From Sphagnum compactum (taxonomy: Eukaryota > Bryophyta > Sphagnopsida > Sphagnales), in NCBI GenBank assembly GCA_965153455.1, contig OZ234500.1, positions 8,928,001-8,992,000 of the forward strand: DNA of 64,000 nt. The letters run 5' to 3'. Position numbers and translations under genes: made by a program. Each line of letters starts with the position of its first letter. Within the stretch, counting starts at the first letter, position 1. Of this stretch, positions 48,420 through 60,790 are shown piece after piece. The notes beneath the pieces are model-generated. The model did no database searches, had not been told where the DNA came from, and saw only the letters and a list, made by a program, of their open reading frames with translations.

Positions 48420-48970
48420 TTCAAGTTAGATTTCATCAGAAAACCTCCATTATTTCCAAAGAAAATATCACCTTTGATCCTTTGCAAAGCTCATATCCCC
48501 ATCTACAAAACATAGTTTCAACCTTGATTTCTTTGTATTTCTCCACATCCCCGAATGCATATTAACATCACAAAAATTTGATCTCAAAAATTAGGGTTTG
48601 AGTATTTGATTTCATGATAAATCCTCCACAATTTTGATAGAACATCCCTTTTAATCTTCTGCAAAGTTCATAGGCATTCACAAAACATAGTTTCAACATT
48701 TCTACCTTCTTTCTCCATCTCTCTACATCCCTAAATGCATATTGACATCACACAATTCTAATATCAAAATTTAGGGTTTGAATATTTGATTTCATGATAA
48801 AACCTCCACAATTTTCCAAAGAAAACATCACCCCTAACGTTTTACAGAGCTCAAATCCATGCATACAACATCTAGTTCCAACCACTGATCTTTCGGCACT
48901 TCTCCACATCTTCCAATGTGGGTTGACATGACAAAAACTTGACATCAAAAATTAGGGTTTGAATATTTTT
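48420..48970 (+). repeat. Tandem array of 180-bp monomers (three copies)
   Basis: The word A(A/T)TTAGGGTTTGA(G/A)TATTT recurs at about 48,591, 48,771 and 48,951, an exact 180-bp step. Between them the same series is found: CATGATAAA(A/T)CCTCCACAATTTT, ACAAAACATAGTTTCAAC, CTCCACATC, ATGCATATT(A/G)ACATCACA. It is not obviously coding. Confidence 0.85.
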
Positions 48971-51900
48971 GATTAAGTCAGAAGGTTTTTTCTCAGTATC
49001 TTGGAACTATGATGTCCTCCCAGCTTGCCAAGCTTCTTCAATCAAGATAGCCTAGGTCAATCGGTTTTTTTTTTCTCTTTCATACGAAACACAACAATGT
49101 TTAAATTCTCTCTTCATGTATTCTTGAGCAACCTCTGGTTATGCTACTTGCATTGTCTTTGCCTTGAACACATTCAACACTTTACTTTACTTAGTTACTT
49201 GTTATGTTTGTTTATGTTGGAACTAACAAAATGGTTACCTTCAACTTCTTGTTGTGGAGTTTTTATTTTGCAAATCTCGTAGAGATATATGCTTTGTTTC
49301 TTTTACCTTTCTTGAGGTTGTTGATTGATTTTGGGATGCTTCATGCTTGTTAAATTGTAGATTATCTTCCACCATATTACAAGGACAACATAGGGAGTTA
49401 TTGTGGAATCATTATGAGCTAATCATGGAAGTTAGATTTCTCCAAATCAACAAGTAAAAATTTGAACCTATCATACACGGAAACATTGTTCGAGAATGTG
49501 GATTTGCAGATGTTTGTATAATGGTTTGCATAAAAAATTTAAGTACACATATCTACACCCACTATAAGGATCTAATGAGAGTCATGGTAGCTTGTCACTA
49601 GTATTCATGATGAAGGGTGATGATTTGATACATTGTGAATGAGATTCATAGGTTGTGACCACACCCATCTTGGCACGTTAGCTTCAAAGTCATGTGGTTA
49701 TGGAGTTTTTTGGCCAGCAGTCATACATATGAAGTGTTTACTGTCATTCCTTTCCTGATGTTAGTAGTATAGAAGGATCAGATGATTATGTATCGATTGT
49801 TATTGGAATCAATGAACATGAATCCTCTTGAAATTTGTGATTGCAAGAAGGGGAGCTCCCTTGAAGATGGTTTTGGGAAAGAACAAAATGATAGTTGGAT
49901 GGGAAGAATGTCTTCCTACCATGTTGAAAGGTGAAACAACCATGGTATTCACTACATGCCTCTTCTCATTTTTCAAGTGCTTTGGAACATTCATCTTTTT
50001 CTTTTATCATTAGAACTTGGGGAGTCAAAATATGCATGTTCCATGACTTTGATGCTCACAACTATTGGAATGTAATAACAATGGCAATTGTAAAAAAATG
50101 ACAAGATGTTTGACTACCTACATAGATTTGGGCCACTAATTTTGGTGGTCATTTTGGTAGGTTATATCTAGTTGTTTCACATATAATTAAGCACTTGTAT
50201 GGACAATGTAAACTTTTCAACCATGGTCCTAACCGATGTCTTACTTGTTTGCAGCTAAAAATACAACTTGATCTACATTATGCTAATCTAGAAACTATTA
50301 TAGACAATTTTTCAAAGGGTTCAGATCTTTTTTTAAAGATTTGAGTTGCTTGACTTTGAAAAAATGAAGGTGAGTTGGACACTTCAGCCTTATTTTCTTG
50401 CATATCTTGGATACCAATGGAACTTTTTGTTTTTAGCAACATGACCTTCCTATATCGAAGCCAGTGAGATGGAGGAAACAATAAATTATTATTTTTGAAA
50501 GCATGCAATTGTTATTGTTGTCCTTTTTTTATTTATGCTGGAATTCACAAGAGTGATGGGATGTATTGTTATAGGTGTTTGCAAGATGACCTTGGTGTGA
50601 CAAAACTGGTAATCCTACACTCTTTATGTTCATGGCCAATCTTGTTGAAGTTGTTTACATTGGTCGAGGTTGTTATGCATCAAGATTTCTTTAGGAAAAA
50701 GTTTTAGTGGAATACACATCTGGAAGCAAAATTTATTGCCTTTGTTTGCACATAGAATGACAAGGAGAGACATGATGATTGTATGCATGGCAGTCATACA
50801 TAAAAACCTCTTTCCTTGTTGGAATTGTGTCGTATAAATCCCAGTCAAGACACATCAATCTTTTATAACTGCACAAGGCCTTCCTACATATGAGGTTGGG
50901 GTGGTCAATTGAATTGTTATGTTACAGGTCTTGATGTTTGTGTGGTGTTTTGCCCAAGGACTTACCAAACTAGCTCAAGATTAAGGAAGTTAGGTTTTAC
51001 AACTTCAAATTGAATGTGCATCCTATGCCATTTGAAATATGTATGTATAGGTATGTGTAATTTCTTTTAATTTTGGTTCCTCATGTAGTGTTCTCACATG
51101 TGTTGTTAAGTATTAAAATGGTTGTCCAATTTTCTTGTGTAATCATTTTTATAGTCAAAGCTCTAGGGCATATGAAGAATTTGGTTTCTACATGGGTTAC
51201 TCGCTTAGGTTCAAAAGCAACCTCGTAGTCTTTCTAAAACCAAATTAACTTATCTTTGAGTAACTAGAATGTGTTGATATAACATATTGATACTATTACA
51301 TTTGGTGGTAAGGTTACCCTAGGAAATTTTATTGTCCATGCATGAATAGTATGAACAAGCCAATGTGTGTAGCCATAACAACACATTTGCCCTTCAAATC
51401 AATGTTCATCTTTATTTTATCACAACACCAAATTTAACTTATAATGTCCATCCTGTCAGAAGGCATTGACATTGGAGTGGATTTTATAGGAATTAAAAGT
51501 GTAGAAATTAATAGATTAATAGATTATATAGGAATTAAAAGAATAGGAAACACACCAAATCCACTAGTCTTAGACTTTAGTTTTGCCACTAGTTTGTTCC
51601 AATAGTTTGTAAGGAATTGGAACTTTTTTCAACTTGAACAACCTTTTGTATTTTTCATTTGCAAGGAAATATTTCAATTTGATCATGTGTTTGGGCTATT
51701 GAATTCACCTCAATTTGCATCAATTAACCATAACTATATTTAAAATAAATATCAAAATTTGCATTTGTTTCATCATCATAGTGGAATAATGAATTTGTCA
51801 TATTGGTATCACACCGATATAATGTGTAAAGAAACATCACAAAAGCAAATGAATGTTTCTTTTTTTTCTCGTTATGTTTGATGCATGGTTTTTGCATTGT

Positions 51901-52440
51901 AAATACGAGTTTCCATCGTACATAAACTTTTATCAACATCTTTGTGAAAACTAAATATCATTTCGCTTGTAACTTTCTAATGTGAACATCATATGAATGC
52001 AATGGGTGTTTTGGATGCACGGAATCTGTGCATAAAGGGTACAAACCCATGAAAAAACAGATTTGACATAATTTTCATTGTCAAATCATTACAAGATAAG
52101 TTTGTGATGGAGCTCACCAAACATTTAGCAGATATTTTGAATTTCAAGAATGCATCAAAAGGGAATGGGCTACATTGACAACATCTTGGAGTTAAAGACG
52201 AGACTACGATTTTATTACGTTTAAAACAATGTATTTTTTTGGCACAAGTTTGAGAAGGTCTAACTATTCAAGATTTTTACACATGGAACTATTAGTTAGG
52301 TGGATCTTGTTAAGCTTATGCAACTTGGAGGAGACCTTTAGAATGCATGGACCATGTTTGATCATGTGAAACAAGTTGTCGAAGGATGGACTACTATGGG
52401 ATGTCATGTATATGATTTGTCATATTGTAGAGTTTTGATA
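48971..52440. other. Intergenic with unassigned transposon-like fragments
   Basis: A stretch at about 49,400-49,640 has a coding look on the plus strand (FEPIIHGNIVRECGFADVCI and STHIYTHYKDLMRVMVA, split by stops). At DNA level its part near 49,550-49,660 resembles 62,818-62,935 in the MAP65 region. It is therefore probably a dispersed repeat with protein-coding ancestry. No family name can be given. Near 51,485-51,545 the phrase TATAGGAATTAAAAG is duplicated. Nothing else could be supported. Confidence 0.35.
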
Positions 52441-54335
52441 ATAACAGTGTGTGACATGCAATCAAAAGATTCAAAATCACAATGCATAATGTGTTCATCT
52501 CTTTTGAAAGTTGTCTGAAGGTTTGGAGTTAATGAGCCAATTAATTTCAAAGGATTTATGGCCGACGACATAAGTGAATTTCATTGCATTGCAAAGGGTG
52601 TTTGGATTCAAAAACCCTTCAACATGTTTATTTCACCAAATGAAGTCCATAGAAAAACACACAAAAAGTCTTTAGGAACAACTTTCAAGATGAACACAAA
52701 AAAAATTGTCATCAATATAGGGAATCTAAGACTTTAGAGGATATAAAAAAACATGTATTTTGCCATAAAAGTATGGTGGTTTGCAATGGAACTACATGTG
52801 AGGAAAACATGCATGAATTGAACGATTGGTTTGGTTTTTGGCACTTCCATTCCCACCAACATGGTGACTACAAAAAAGGCTTATATGTGCAAACTTTTAA
52901 TTGAATGCATATACATATAATTAGGTTTGGGGTCCCATGTCTAACATACATGAACCATTGTCATATGCATGAGTTTTTGCTGGATGAGTTGGTCAATATG
53001 CCAACTTGCAACCTATCCGAAACAATTCACAATATGATACATTACAACAATCAAACAATAAGGAATGTGACTTTTATGTGGTGATAACTAATGACTTGAT
53101 TCAGTGCAATGCACAAACTATTTACGATTTTTTTTAACATGGAACATTTGGAAAGGGCTTGACAAATAAAAACTAAAACTCATAGCTACTATGAGAAGTT
53201 GAAACCCCTAGAAAATTGTAGAGGTGATATCTAGACTTGCTAAAATGGATGTTCTAAACTTTAAAATCCCGCACCTTAAAGGTGAAAGGTTTTTGGTTCT
53301 TGTAAGAGGAGTGCAAAACTACCTCCAAGTTTAGAAAATGACTCACATCAATTAGAAAAAAATAAATTTTTTATGCAAAAGAATTGTGGTTGAGCAGTGT
53401 AAAGCAAATTAGCCACCTTTTCACTGACTACCACAATTGGCAAAACATCAAGCAATGCTTTTAAAACCCAAACCCAACATGGAAAGGAAGTCTTTGAGAT
53501 GGTGTGTGATCCAAGCGTGTGGCATATTGAACATTGTAAAACATTGACACATTGTTTAGCGCTTCAAATTAACATAAGAGTGTGGTGTGCAATTTGAATT
53601 TACAAAGGGGGATCGAAAGAGACATCAACACCTAAGTTCCATCATATGATTTTAAAAAGAAATTTGTTATACATCGACATTGGTTTTATGTTGCTAATAA
53701 ATATAGATGTGTCATGGGCATGAAGCAGCCTAAAACCATTTACAAACCCCTTGTCCCATTGGTGTGGCATGCGATCCTAAGAACAAATTTTACCAATGAA
53801 GAGATAGTTGTGCTTGAGGATGCAAAGTTTTCATCAATAGAAAGGATTGACCTTTTTCCACATCAATTGTTTGAAAATGTTGTGCCACCTTTTGTAGTTC
53901 ATCGTGAGTGCCCTCCAAATGCTAGTGTCCACCAAACCAAAGATATGGCAAGGACATGTAATAAATTGTTCTAGGGGTTGACCATGACAACAAATGGCAA
54001 ACAAATTACACGTGAAGGCCTCTATGAGGTTCTTTTCGAAGGAGGTTCCAGCCCTTGGATATATTAAGGCCTTTTTTTTGGAGTTGGGAATCACTAGCTC
54101 CATTAATGAATACCATCTGACAATTGGTGACTTCCTTGATTGTAATTGTCCAAATTTCGTGTAAATGTCAATAATATTGGTCAAAAAGAAGGGGAAATGG
54201 GTGCATTCCAAACATTTGTACTACGTGTTTTGCCATGTGAAGGATCGCAACCTTAAGGTATATTTGTTCATTCATTAGTTGGCCTGGAATTATGATGAGG
54301 TGTATGTAATGATGCAATGGGCATCCATCCATTTT
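52440..54335 (+). pseudogene. Decayed transposase-like gene with SWIM-type zinc finger
   Basis: The clearest part reads FFLELGITSSINEYHLTIGD, then FLDCNCPNF, a TGT-AAT-TGT CxC at about 54,139, and KKGKWVHSKHLYYVF about 20 residues later. This is the SWIM pattern CxC-x(n)-CxH found in plant MULE/FAR1-type transposases, with the third Cys replaced by Ser (TCC). Upstream pieces (GTFGKGLTNKN near 53,146, GERFLVLVRGVQNYLQV near 53,283, KEVFEMVCDPSVWHIEHCKT near 53,489) look coding but switch frame and contain stops. Termini were not found, so limits are approximate. The catalytic DDE part could not be located. Confidence 0.5.
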
Positions 54336-57240
54336 TAGGTTGGAGCTTTAGGAAAATTTAATATTTAAATGCCAAGGTGTTTATAATCAAATTAATCAAG
54401 GTTACAACTCGAGATGAAAAGTGTCAAATTGGGGTTGTCATCCATATTACAAACTATTGTTACTACTTAGATGACATAAATTTGTGATGTATAATATACA
54501 TGGGAAAATGTTAAAAATGGAACATAGGATCCTAGAAGAATTGAATGTATATGGATGAAAAATATTAAATGAAAGTGAATTTATGTAGGTGGATGGATGA
54601 AATAAATGGATGAAAATCATTTGTTGAATATGGATGAAAATCCAAGCTCAAGGCTCATGGCTCAAGGTTTGAGCCTCAAAACTCAAGGTTCAAATGCTTG
54701 CTTTTGTTGCCAACATCTTTGCCACATACAATGTTTAATTTGTTAACAATTTAACCCTCCTTCATCCATTTTATCAAAGTCTGAAATTTTGGAGATGATT
54801 ATTTATTCATTTGCACATGTAGGTCACAATCATGCCAATCACAGTTGACAAGATCAATATTGGTTATGAAGGTTTCCATTCACCTTAATTTAGGGATAAG
54901 GGCAATTTGTGCATAGGAAGTTTGATGGGGGGGGGGGGGGGGGCATGTATTTCAAATCTAATGTGATGGAACCGATTGTGCTAGTGTTGGTGATGGACCT
55001 GCACCTATGGAGTCAAATTTTGAATATTTATTTGTTTTCTTAAATTTGGATTATGCCTTGGAAGATTCACCTTAAACTTCCATTACTATGTGTTCAACAT
55101 GAAATTTAACAATCTATTGTGTGTCCACTATTTCCTTGCATTATTCAAAAAGTTCCATCTCATCAAATGGATAGTGCCATTAGGTAGGTCCAAATACCAA
55201 CCTCCACCTTCAAGATGTGGTCAAGGAAAAACATGTTGTCAAACATTCCATAATAGTTTGTTTGCCAACTTCCATGTTTCCCACCATGCATGGAGGAAGG
55301 TTAATTACCTTCTTACTTGGAATGATCACAAAGTTTATGTACTTGAATATTGTGCCATAAAGGATTTGTGAAGACCTAGGTTGGGCCTCCCAAAGGTAGT
55401 TTTCTAGAAAGTTGATTTAATGTTAACCTTTTCTAGGATTTCCATTGATAATGTTATATAAAACACCGTCAAAAGTGTTCATAATTGATGACTCGTCCTA
55501 TGCAACTACAATGTCTAACATGATCAAGGAAATGATTAAAAATGTCTTTAGCAACTAGTAATCAACCTAATAATTACATTTAATTATTAATAAAAAATGT
55601 TCATAATGCCAAAACATGTCAATTATGACTTGTCTTATGCAAGTACAATGTCCAACACGATTAAGGAAACAACTGAAAATATTTTAAAAAACTAATAGTC
55701 AACCTTATGATTCATGCAACTAATAAAAATGATTAAAACAACAATTATAATTACATAGGACCAATCATTTGATTAGCCAAATTTGGTTTAAATAATCTAG
55801 TTTAGTTTATAACTTTATCACAATTTAACCAGATTTAGCTAGATTTACCCATGTATTGTTTCAATAATGAATTTTATTTTAATTTTTCCAAATTTAATCA
55901 AATATAACCTAAATATTCTAATTTAATTTAATTTATAATTGTTTAACCATATTTAACATAAAAATTATGTTTAGTTTCATTAATGTTAATTTAGATGTGT
56001 TGAACCTAAATTATTATTTTAGATATAAATTATATTAATTTAGTTATACATTAATAATGTTCAACCATGCTTAGCCTAAATAATGATGTTTAAAGGTGTT
56101 TAACCATGTTTAGCTAAAGTAATTGTGTTTAGTTTCATTTGTGTTATTTTAGCCATGTTTAATTTAAATAATTGTGTTTAAAATAGCCATGTTTAGACTA
56201 ACTTAGTTTATGCTTAGCCTAAATTAGCCTAGTTTAGTCTAGGTCTACATTATATTAGCCTAGGTCTAGCCTAACTTAATTTAGGTCTAACCTAGTTAGC
56301 TGTCTATCGTAATTCAATCTAAGTCTACTTTAAAGCCTAAGTAATCTTAGCTAGGCTACACTAGGTTAATATACTTTTAGCATAGGGAGGCCCAAGTTAA
56401 CCTAGGTTAGGCTTGTAGGTATTATAGGTTGACCTAAGTCATTGTAATTCAACTTAGGGAGGTTCATTTAAATCTTCAGGATGTGAGGGAAAATCCTTTA
56501 GAAGAAAGAAACCAAATAATGAGGCTGAAGAGATCAAATAATTAGTTGGCATTACTACCCACTATCTTTACCTGCTCTTGACGGTGAATTAAAATAAGAT
56601 AATTGCTAAAATGCCTTACTAGCACGAACATCATCAAAACCTTTACTCTACATTCAAAATTGCCTACTTCTTCATGAATTTAGATATGTGCTTCAAGATT
56701 GTCTTTTCCCTAATATAATCACTTTCACAAAAGGGACCAAAAAAATTCATTTATGGAATCTCCACCCCAATCATTAATCACCACCATCTTGATTAAGTTC
56801 TCACATGACCTGTATTCCATGGCCACCAATTGCCGCTTCTAAACAAGAGAAGCCTTGGCCTTCTAGTTCCACTTTCACCACTTCCACAAAATTGGATACC
56901 ATCTCTAAAGACTATGTCAAGGTTATATATGGGCCAAATTCAAGTAGTAGTATATCGAACAAACATGTTCGATCGATTGGTACATAAGAATTTTTACAAA
57001 ATATTTTTTAATGATTGGACCAAGTTGTTGAGTCATTCATTTCCGATTAATTAATGGAACGAATATTATGGAAGAGATATCTTTTTGGGAAATAGTGAAA
57101 TTCCAATACATTGTAAAATAATTTTATTAATTTTTTTTTATAGTAGGAACCATATTTCATTTAGATGTATTTTTTACTTCATCGGAAGTCAGAAGGTAGT
57201 TTGTTTTCTTTTATTATGTTTTGTACTTATGAGATCCACC
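54336..57240. other. Intergenic: GGATGAA repeats, G17 tract, TAGCCTA-rich stretch
   Basis: A GGATGAA word recurs at 54,550-54,650. A G17 homopolymer lies at 54,927-54,943. From about 55,770 to 56,450 the sequence becomes a degenerate repeat of AATTTAATTTA and later TAGCCTAA/CCTAGGTT words, with growing G+C toward 56,450. This is typical of a decayed simple repeat. No gene supported. Confidence 0.5.
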
Positions 57241-57268
57241 AAACTGGGATGCTTCAGATTGTGTTCTT

Positions 57269-57294
57269 GGTGTCTTTGGAAAACCAAAGACACC
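57269..57294. other. Perfect 11-bp stem-loop (AAAA loop)
   Basis: GGTGTCTTTGG-AAAA-CCAAAGACACC forms a perfect hairpin. It lies in a small G+C-richer island (about 57,230-57,520) of unknown origin, where the plus strand is open from 57,085 to 57,495. A terminator or regulatory role cannot be shown. Confidence 0.8.
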
Positions 57295-57299
57295 CTCCA

Positions 57300-57780
57300 C
57301 GAGGAGGGGTGCATGGGGTTGTTTCCATGGTGTTTGGACTTGCGATGCAAACGTTCTTTCCAGGAAACAATGGAAAAGATCATGGTGATGGTTGACTGTC
57401 TCCCTTTGTCTCAGAGGCGCTCTTCGGGGAGGCGGAGGGGATTGCTATCGCTATCTATTTTTTGTACAATAGAGGGTAGGGTGTACGCAAAGTGAGTTCC
57501 CAGAGTTCCGAAGCTTTGGGTTTTTCAACGGTTCATGCACCATAGGTAGGTTGGTTTAAAGAACAAGAGTCTTTGAATGTAACAACTTTAGCGATCTCAT
57601 GTAAATTTCACCCTGCTCACACTACTTACAAATAATCCTATGTTAATAGCAAGTCGAATTCCATGATAAAAGAGTTTTGTTTCCAAAAAGATTTGAGGAA
57701 GAAAAAAATTTAAAAAACATGAAATAAAAAACAAATAACAAAATTAAAAAGCTTTGTAAAAATTGTGACAGCCTTTTGAC
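57300..57780. other. Short G+C-rich island of unknown origin
   Basis: The stretch to about 57,520 has CpG-containing sequence (CGCTCTTCGGGGAGGCGGAG) unlike its AT-rich neighbours. It might be an inserted organellar or host fragment. I do not recognise it. Sequence after 57,520 returns to AT-rich. Confidence 0.3.
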
Positions 57781-60700
57781 ATCTTGAGTGACCATCAACA
57801 GTTAGCATTGATCTACCATGATGTTCCCTCTTGCATCAGGTATCAGGGAGAAGGATACGTTTTTGGCAAAACACACAGCCACCTCCACCAGCTACTATCA
57901 ACTTTGACTGAAGTTCAAATGCTGCAGTGATTTGGCAAACAACTTCAATAAAAACATGGCTAGTTCTAATACACTGCAATAAGCCCTGGTCCATCCCCAC
58001 AAACTTTTCAAGCTTGGCTTCTTCTTTGGTTTTCAAGATACTTGTAATATCACCTCTTGAGAGGGATTCATCAATATGTTGCCACCTCATAGTTTCCATT
58101 AAGTCCAACCCTAAATTTGATGAGGACAGCAAAATGGAGACAACTTCATCAGCAATATGATCAATGACTTTTAAAAATTGTAGCCATTACCTCAAGATGT
58201 TTGAGAGCATGCTCACCAACATAGCCACCAAAGCTTTCATATTTTATTGACTATGAAACTTGTTGACTGTGAAAGACTATGGAAAGGATGTTTGAATTCC
58301 AGCAAGAACAATGGTATTCATTGTTATTCCCAAATTCATGCAACAATGCTAAACATTATTCCTAATTAGAATCGATCAATTTTGTTCTCCACCCTCTAAA
58401 ACAATGGGGGCATCTTGAACCATCCAGCTATAGGGAATCCAACTACTACAAGTTTGTAAGTAGGGATTAAAGAATACAAGTCAAGTTAATGCCACTCTCA
58501 TCTTGGACATCTTAGTTTTGTCCCATTGATAATGGAGATGAAACCCTCCGTGGGGTCATATGCAAACATTAAAGCAAAATCCTTCCCTCCATGGATTTAA
58601 CCTACTAACTGACAAGATCCCACCCTTGTCCACATTCCAAAACATGAAAGCATACATAGACCCATACTCCAATTTTAAAGAAAGCTCCTAGATGTGATAT
58701 GTCTGGTGTATCAATTGATAAGAGATGGAAATATTAGAGCTCGGCATTACAGACATGAGTTTTAAAGCCATAATGTGACATACTTGCACCGTAAAATTGT
58801 GAACATGGATACAATGATCATAAGGTAGATCTATGTTGGCCAGGATCAGTACCACTGTGAGTGCTTCATCTCTTGCAACCAAATTTGGACTCCTAGACTT
58901 TTATACCCAAGTTCCCTACCACCATGTCATGAAAGAGATGCATGAAAATCAAGTTGAAGCTTTTCATAACACATATAAGTTGCAAAGGATATGTCCAACT
59001 GTAGTCAACAACATAAGCAGACATTAATTGTAACAAAAAATGCACACCTCTGCACATTTAGTAGATGTTTTTTTAATGTATGATCCAGTGCATTATCAAA
59101 GGAGACAACAAGTTGCCGTGCTGCTAAGTGAAACAAAGCTATAGAGCAATGACCAAAAAGTTTGAGTTTATTGTTACTGATTCCCAATAAGATCTTTGCA
59201 CTGATTCTCTTGCTCCCACCACTCGCTACAAGTTCCAAATGTATTGATTATCATCGCACATAGGCACCCTCATTGTGATGCAGCTATGAACATGTTTTAA
59301 CCTTGTTCAACTAATTAAGGCATTTGCACACACATAGTCAAAACATCTCTATTCATGACCGTAGATCCAAGTGAAAACAGTTACATAACAACACATATAG
59401 ATAAACAGGAAACAAGAGAAATATGTGGTGTCACTTAAATGGAGTAGATGAACATATGTGCACAAAACTACATTACAATTTCTTACTATTGCTGCAAGCA
59501 CAACATTTGCCATGTAATTTATTGGCTATGTAACCTTTACATGGCTCTTACCTCTGTGAACACTATCTTGTTTGGATTGACATATGCTTCTTATTCCCTC
59601 TTAACTCAACTGCAATGAATTCATGTTTTTCTTGCATTCATCCATAGGCTTGAGCATCAGTGGTCCAAAGGTATGACAACAACCTAAAAAAATTCTTCTA
59701 AAACAATTAGATGTACAATATCACATGTTTGAAGGGCACACCTTCTGGTTTGCTGGGTATGTCAGCAGGGCTTTGAACATCTCCTGAAGCTCTTGCCATT
59801 TCCGCTTTTGAAATTCCTCCAGTTTTGTTGCTATTGGTGCAAGACACAATCTTGATGCTTATAAACCAAAGATATGTAAGATACGTTCTCCCACTTTCTG
59901 TTGTACATGAAATACTGATACACAAACACTAAACCATAGGAACATACATAAGCTAATGTGCATAAGATGACACAGATATATCCCTGCACCACATACAAGT
60001 GAAGCTCCATAGGATCTTACTACACTTTATGACATACATTATTAAAGTTCTCGTCCAATAATAGTAACAAGGACAATCTCATCTGACTGAACATGGGGAC
60101 TATTGGTTGAACATGAGTGGTTTCTGAAGGTTCCTTCTCCTAAACATTTCAAGCCTGACAACAACAATAACAGTGCAGCATGAGTTCCTCTTCACTATGT
60201 TGCCCTCTGTTTGGGAAGGCACCTTGGCCCTATGGTTCCAGTTCTGTGGAATGTAAATGTCTGAAGTCTGTAAGTCCTGTGTGTCTTCCAGGAAGCACCT
60301 AGAGCAGTTGACTACTCACACAAGTCCAAGCCACTTGTGCCATCTGAGATGAGATTTGAACGTCTATGGAGATACTCCAGAGAATGGCAATGGATGGTAT
60401 AAAAATTATGTCCTTGGAAAACACCACAGGAAGGATGTCTGTCAAAAATATTTCAAGCTAATCTTAGTTCTAAGAATGGGTACGCCTTAAATGTTGTGGA
60501 AGTGCTGATGTAGGAACATTACCCTCCTGTAATCACTGCATTGTCACACACACTGCTGCCACTCTTCAGAATCATAGATGAAGTCTCTGCATTGCCTTTT
60601 GTCCTTCTCATATTCCATGATTATGGCTTCTGTTTCAGTGAGCAATACACTGAGCCAATTGCAAAAATTACCAAAAATTGCAAGAAACTTCTTACAATTG

Positions 60701-60790
60701 AAGATCTCTTCCATATGCTTGCATTGCAACAATAGTGGATTAGAAACCACAGGAATTAGAGAAATTGGTGGTTTTGCCTTTTGAAGTTTC
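57780..60790 (-). other. Exon-like segments of an unidentified minus-strand gene, partly broken
   Basis: Several minus-strand blocks look like exons. 58,180-58,132: no stop, continuing into 58,132-57,836 (WQHIDESLSRGDITSILKTK then LEKFVGMDQGLLQCIRTS). 58,265-58,192: YESFGGYVGEHALKHLE followed by a GTAATG donor. About 58,540-58,380: ESGINLTCIL-stop-SLLTNL-stop-stop-LDSL. 58,882-58,740: VARDEALTVVLILANIDLPY. 59,238-59,060: ELVASGGSKRISAKILLGIS. 59,826-59,720: KLEEFQKRKWQELQEMFKAL, preceded by an acceptor. Together they suggest a helical-repeat-like protein, but I cannot name it. The block near 58,450 carries four stops that are all one C-to-T change from Gln codons, so the gene is at least partly a pseudogene, or that block is not coding. 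Confidence 0.35.
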
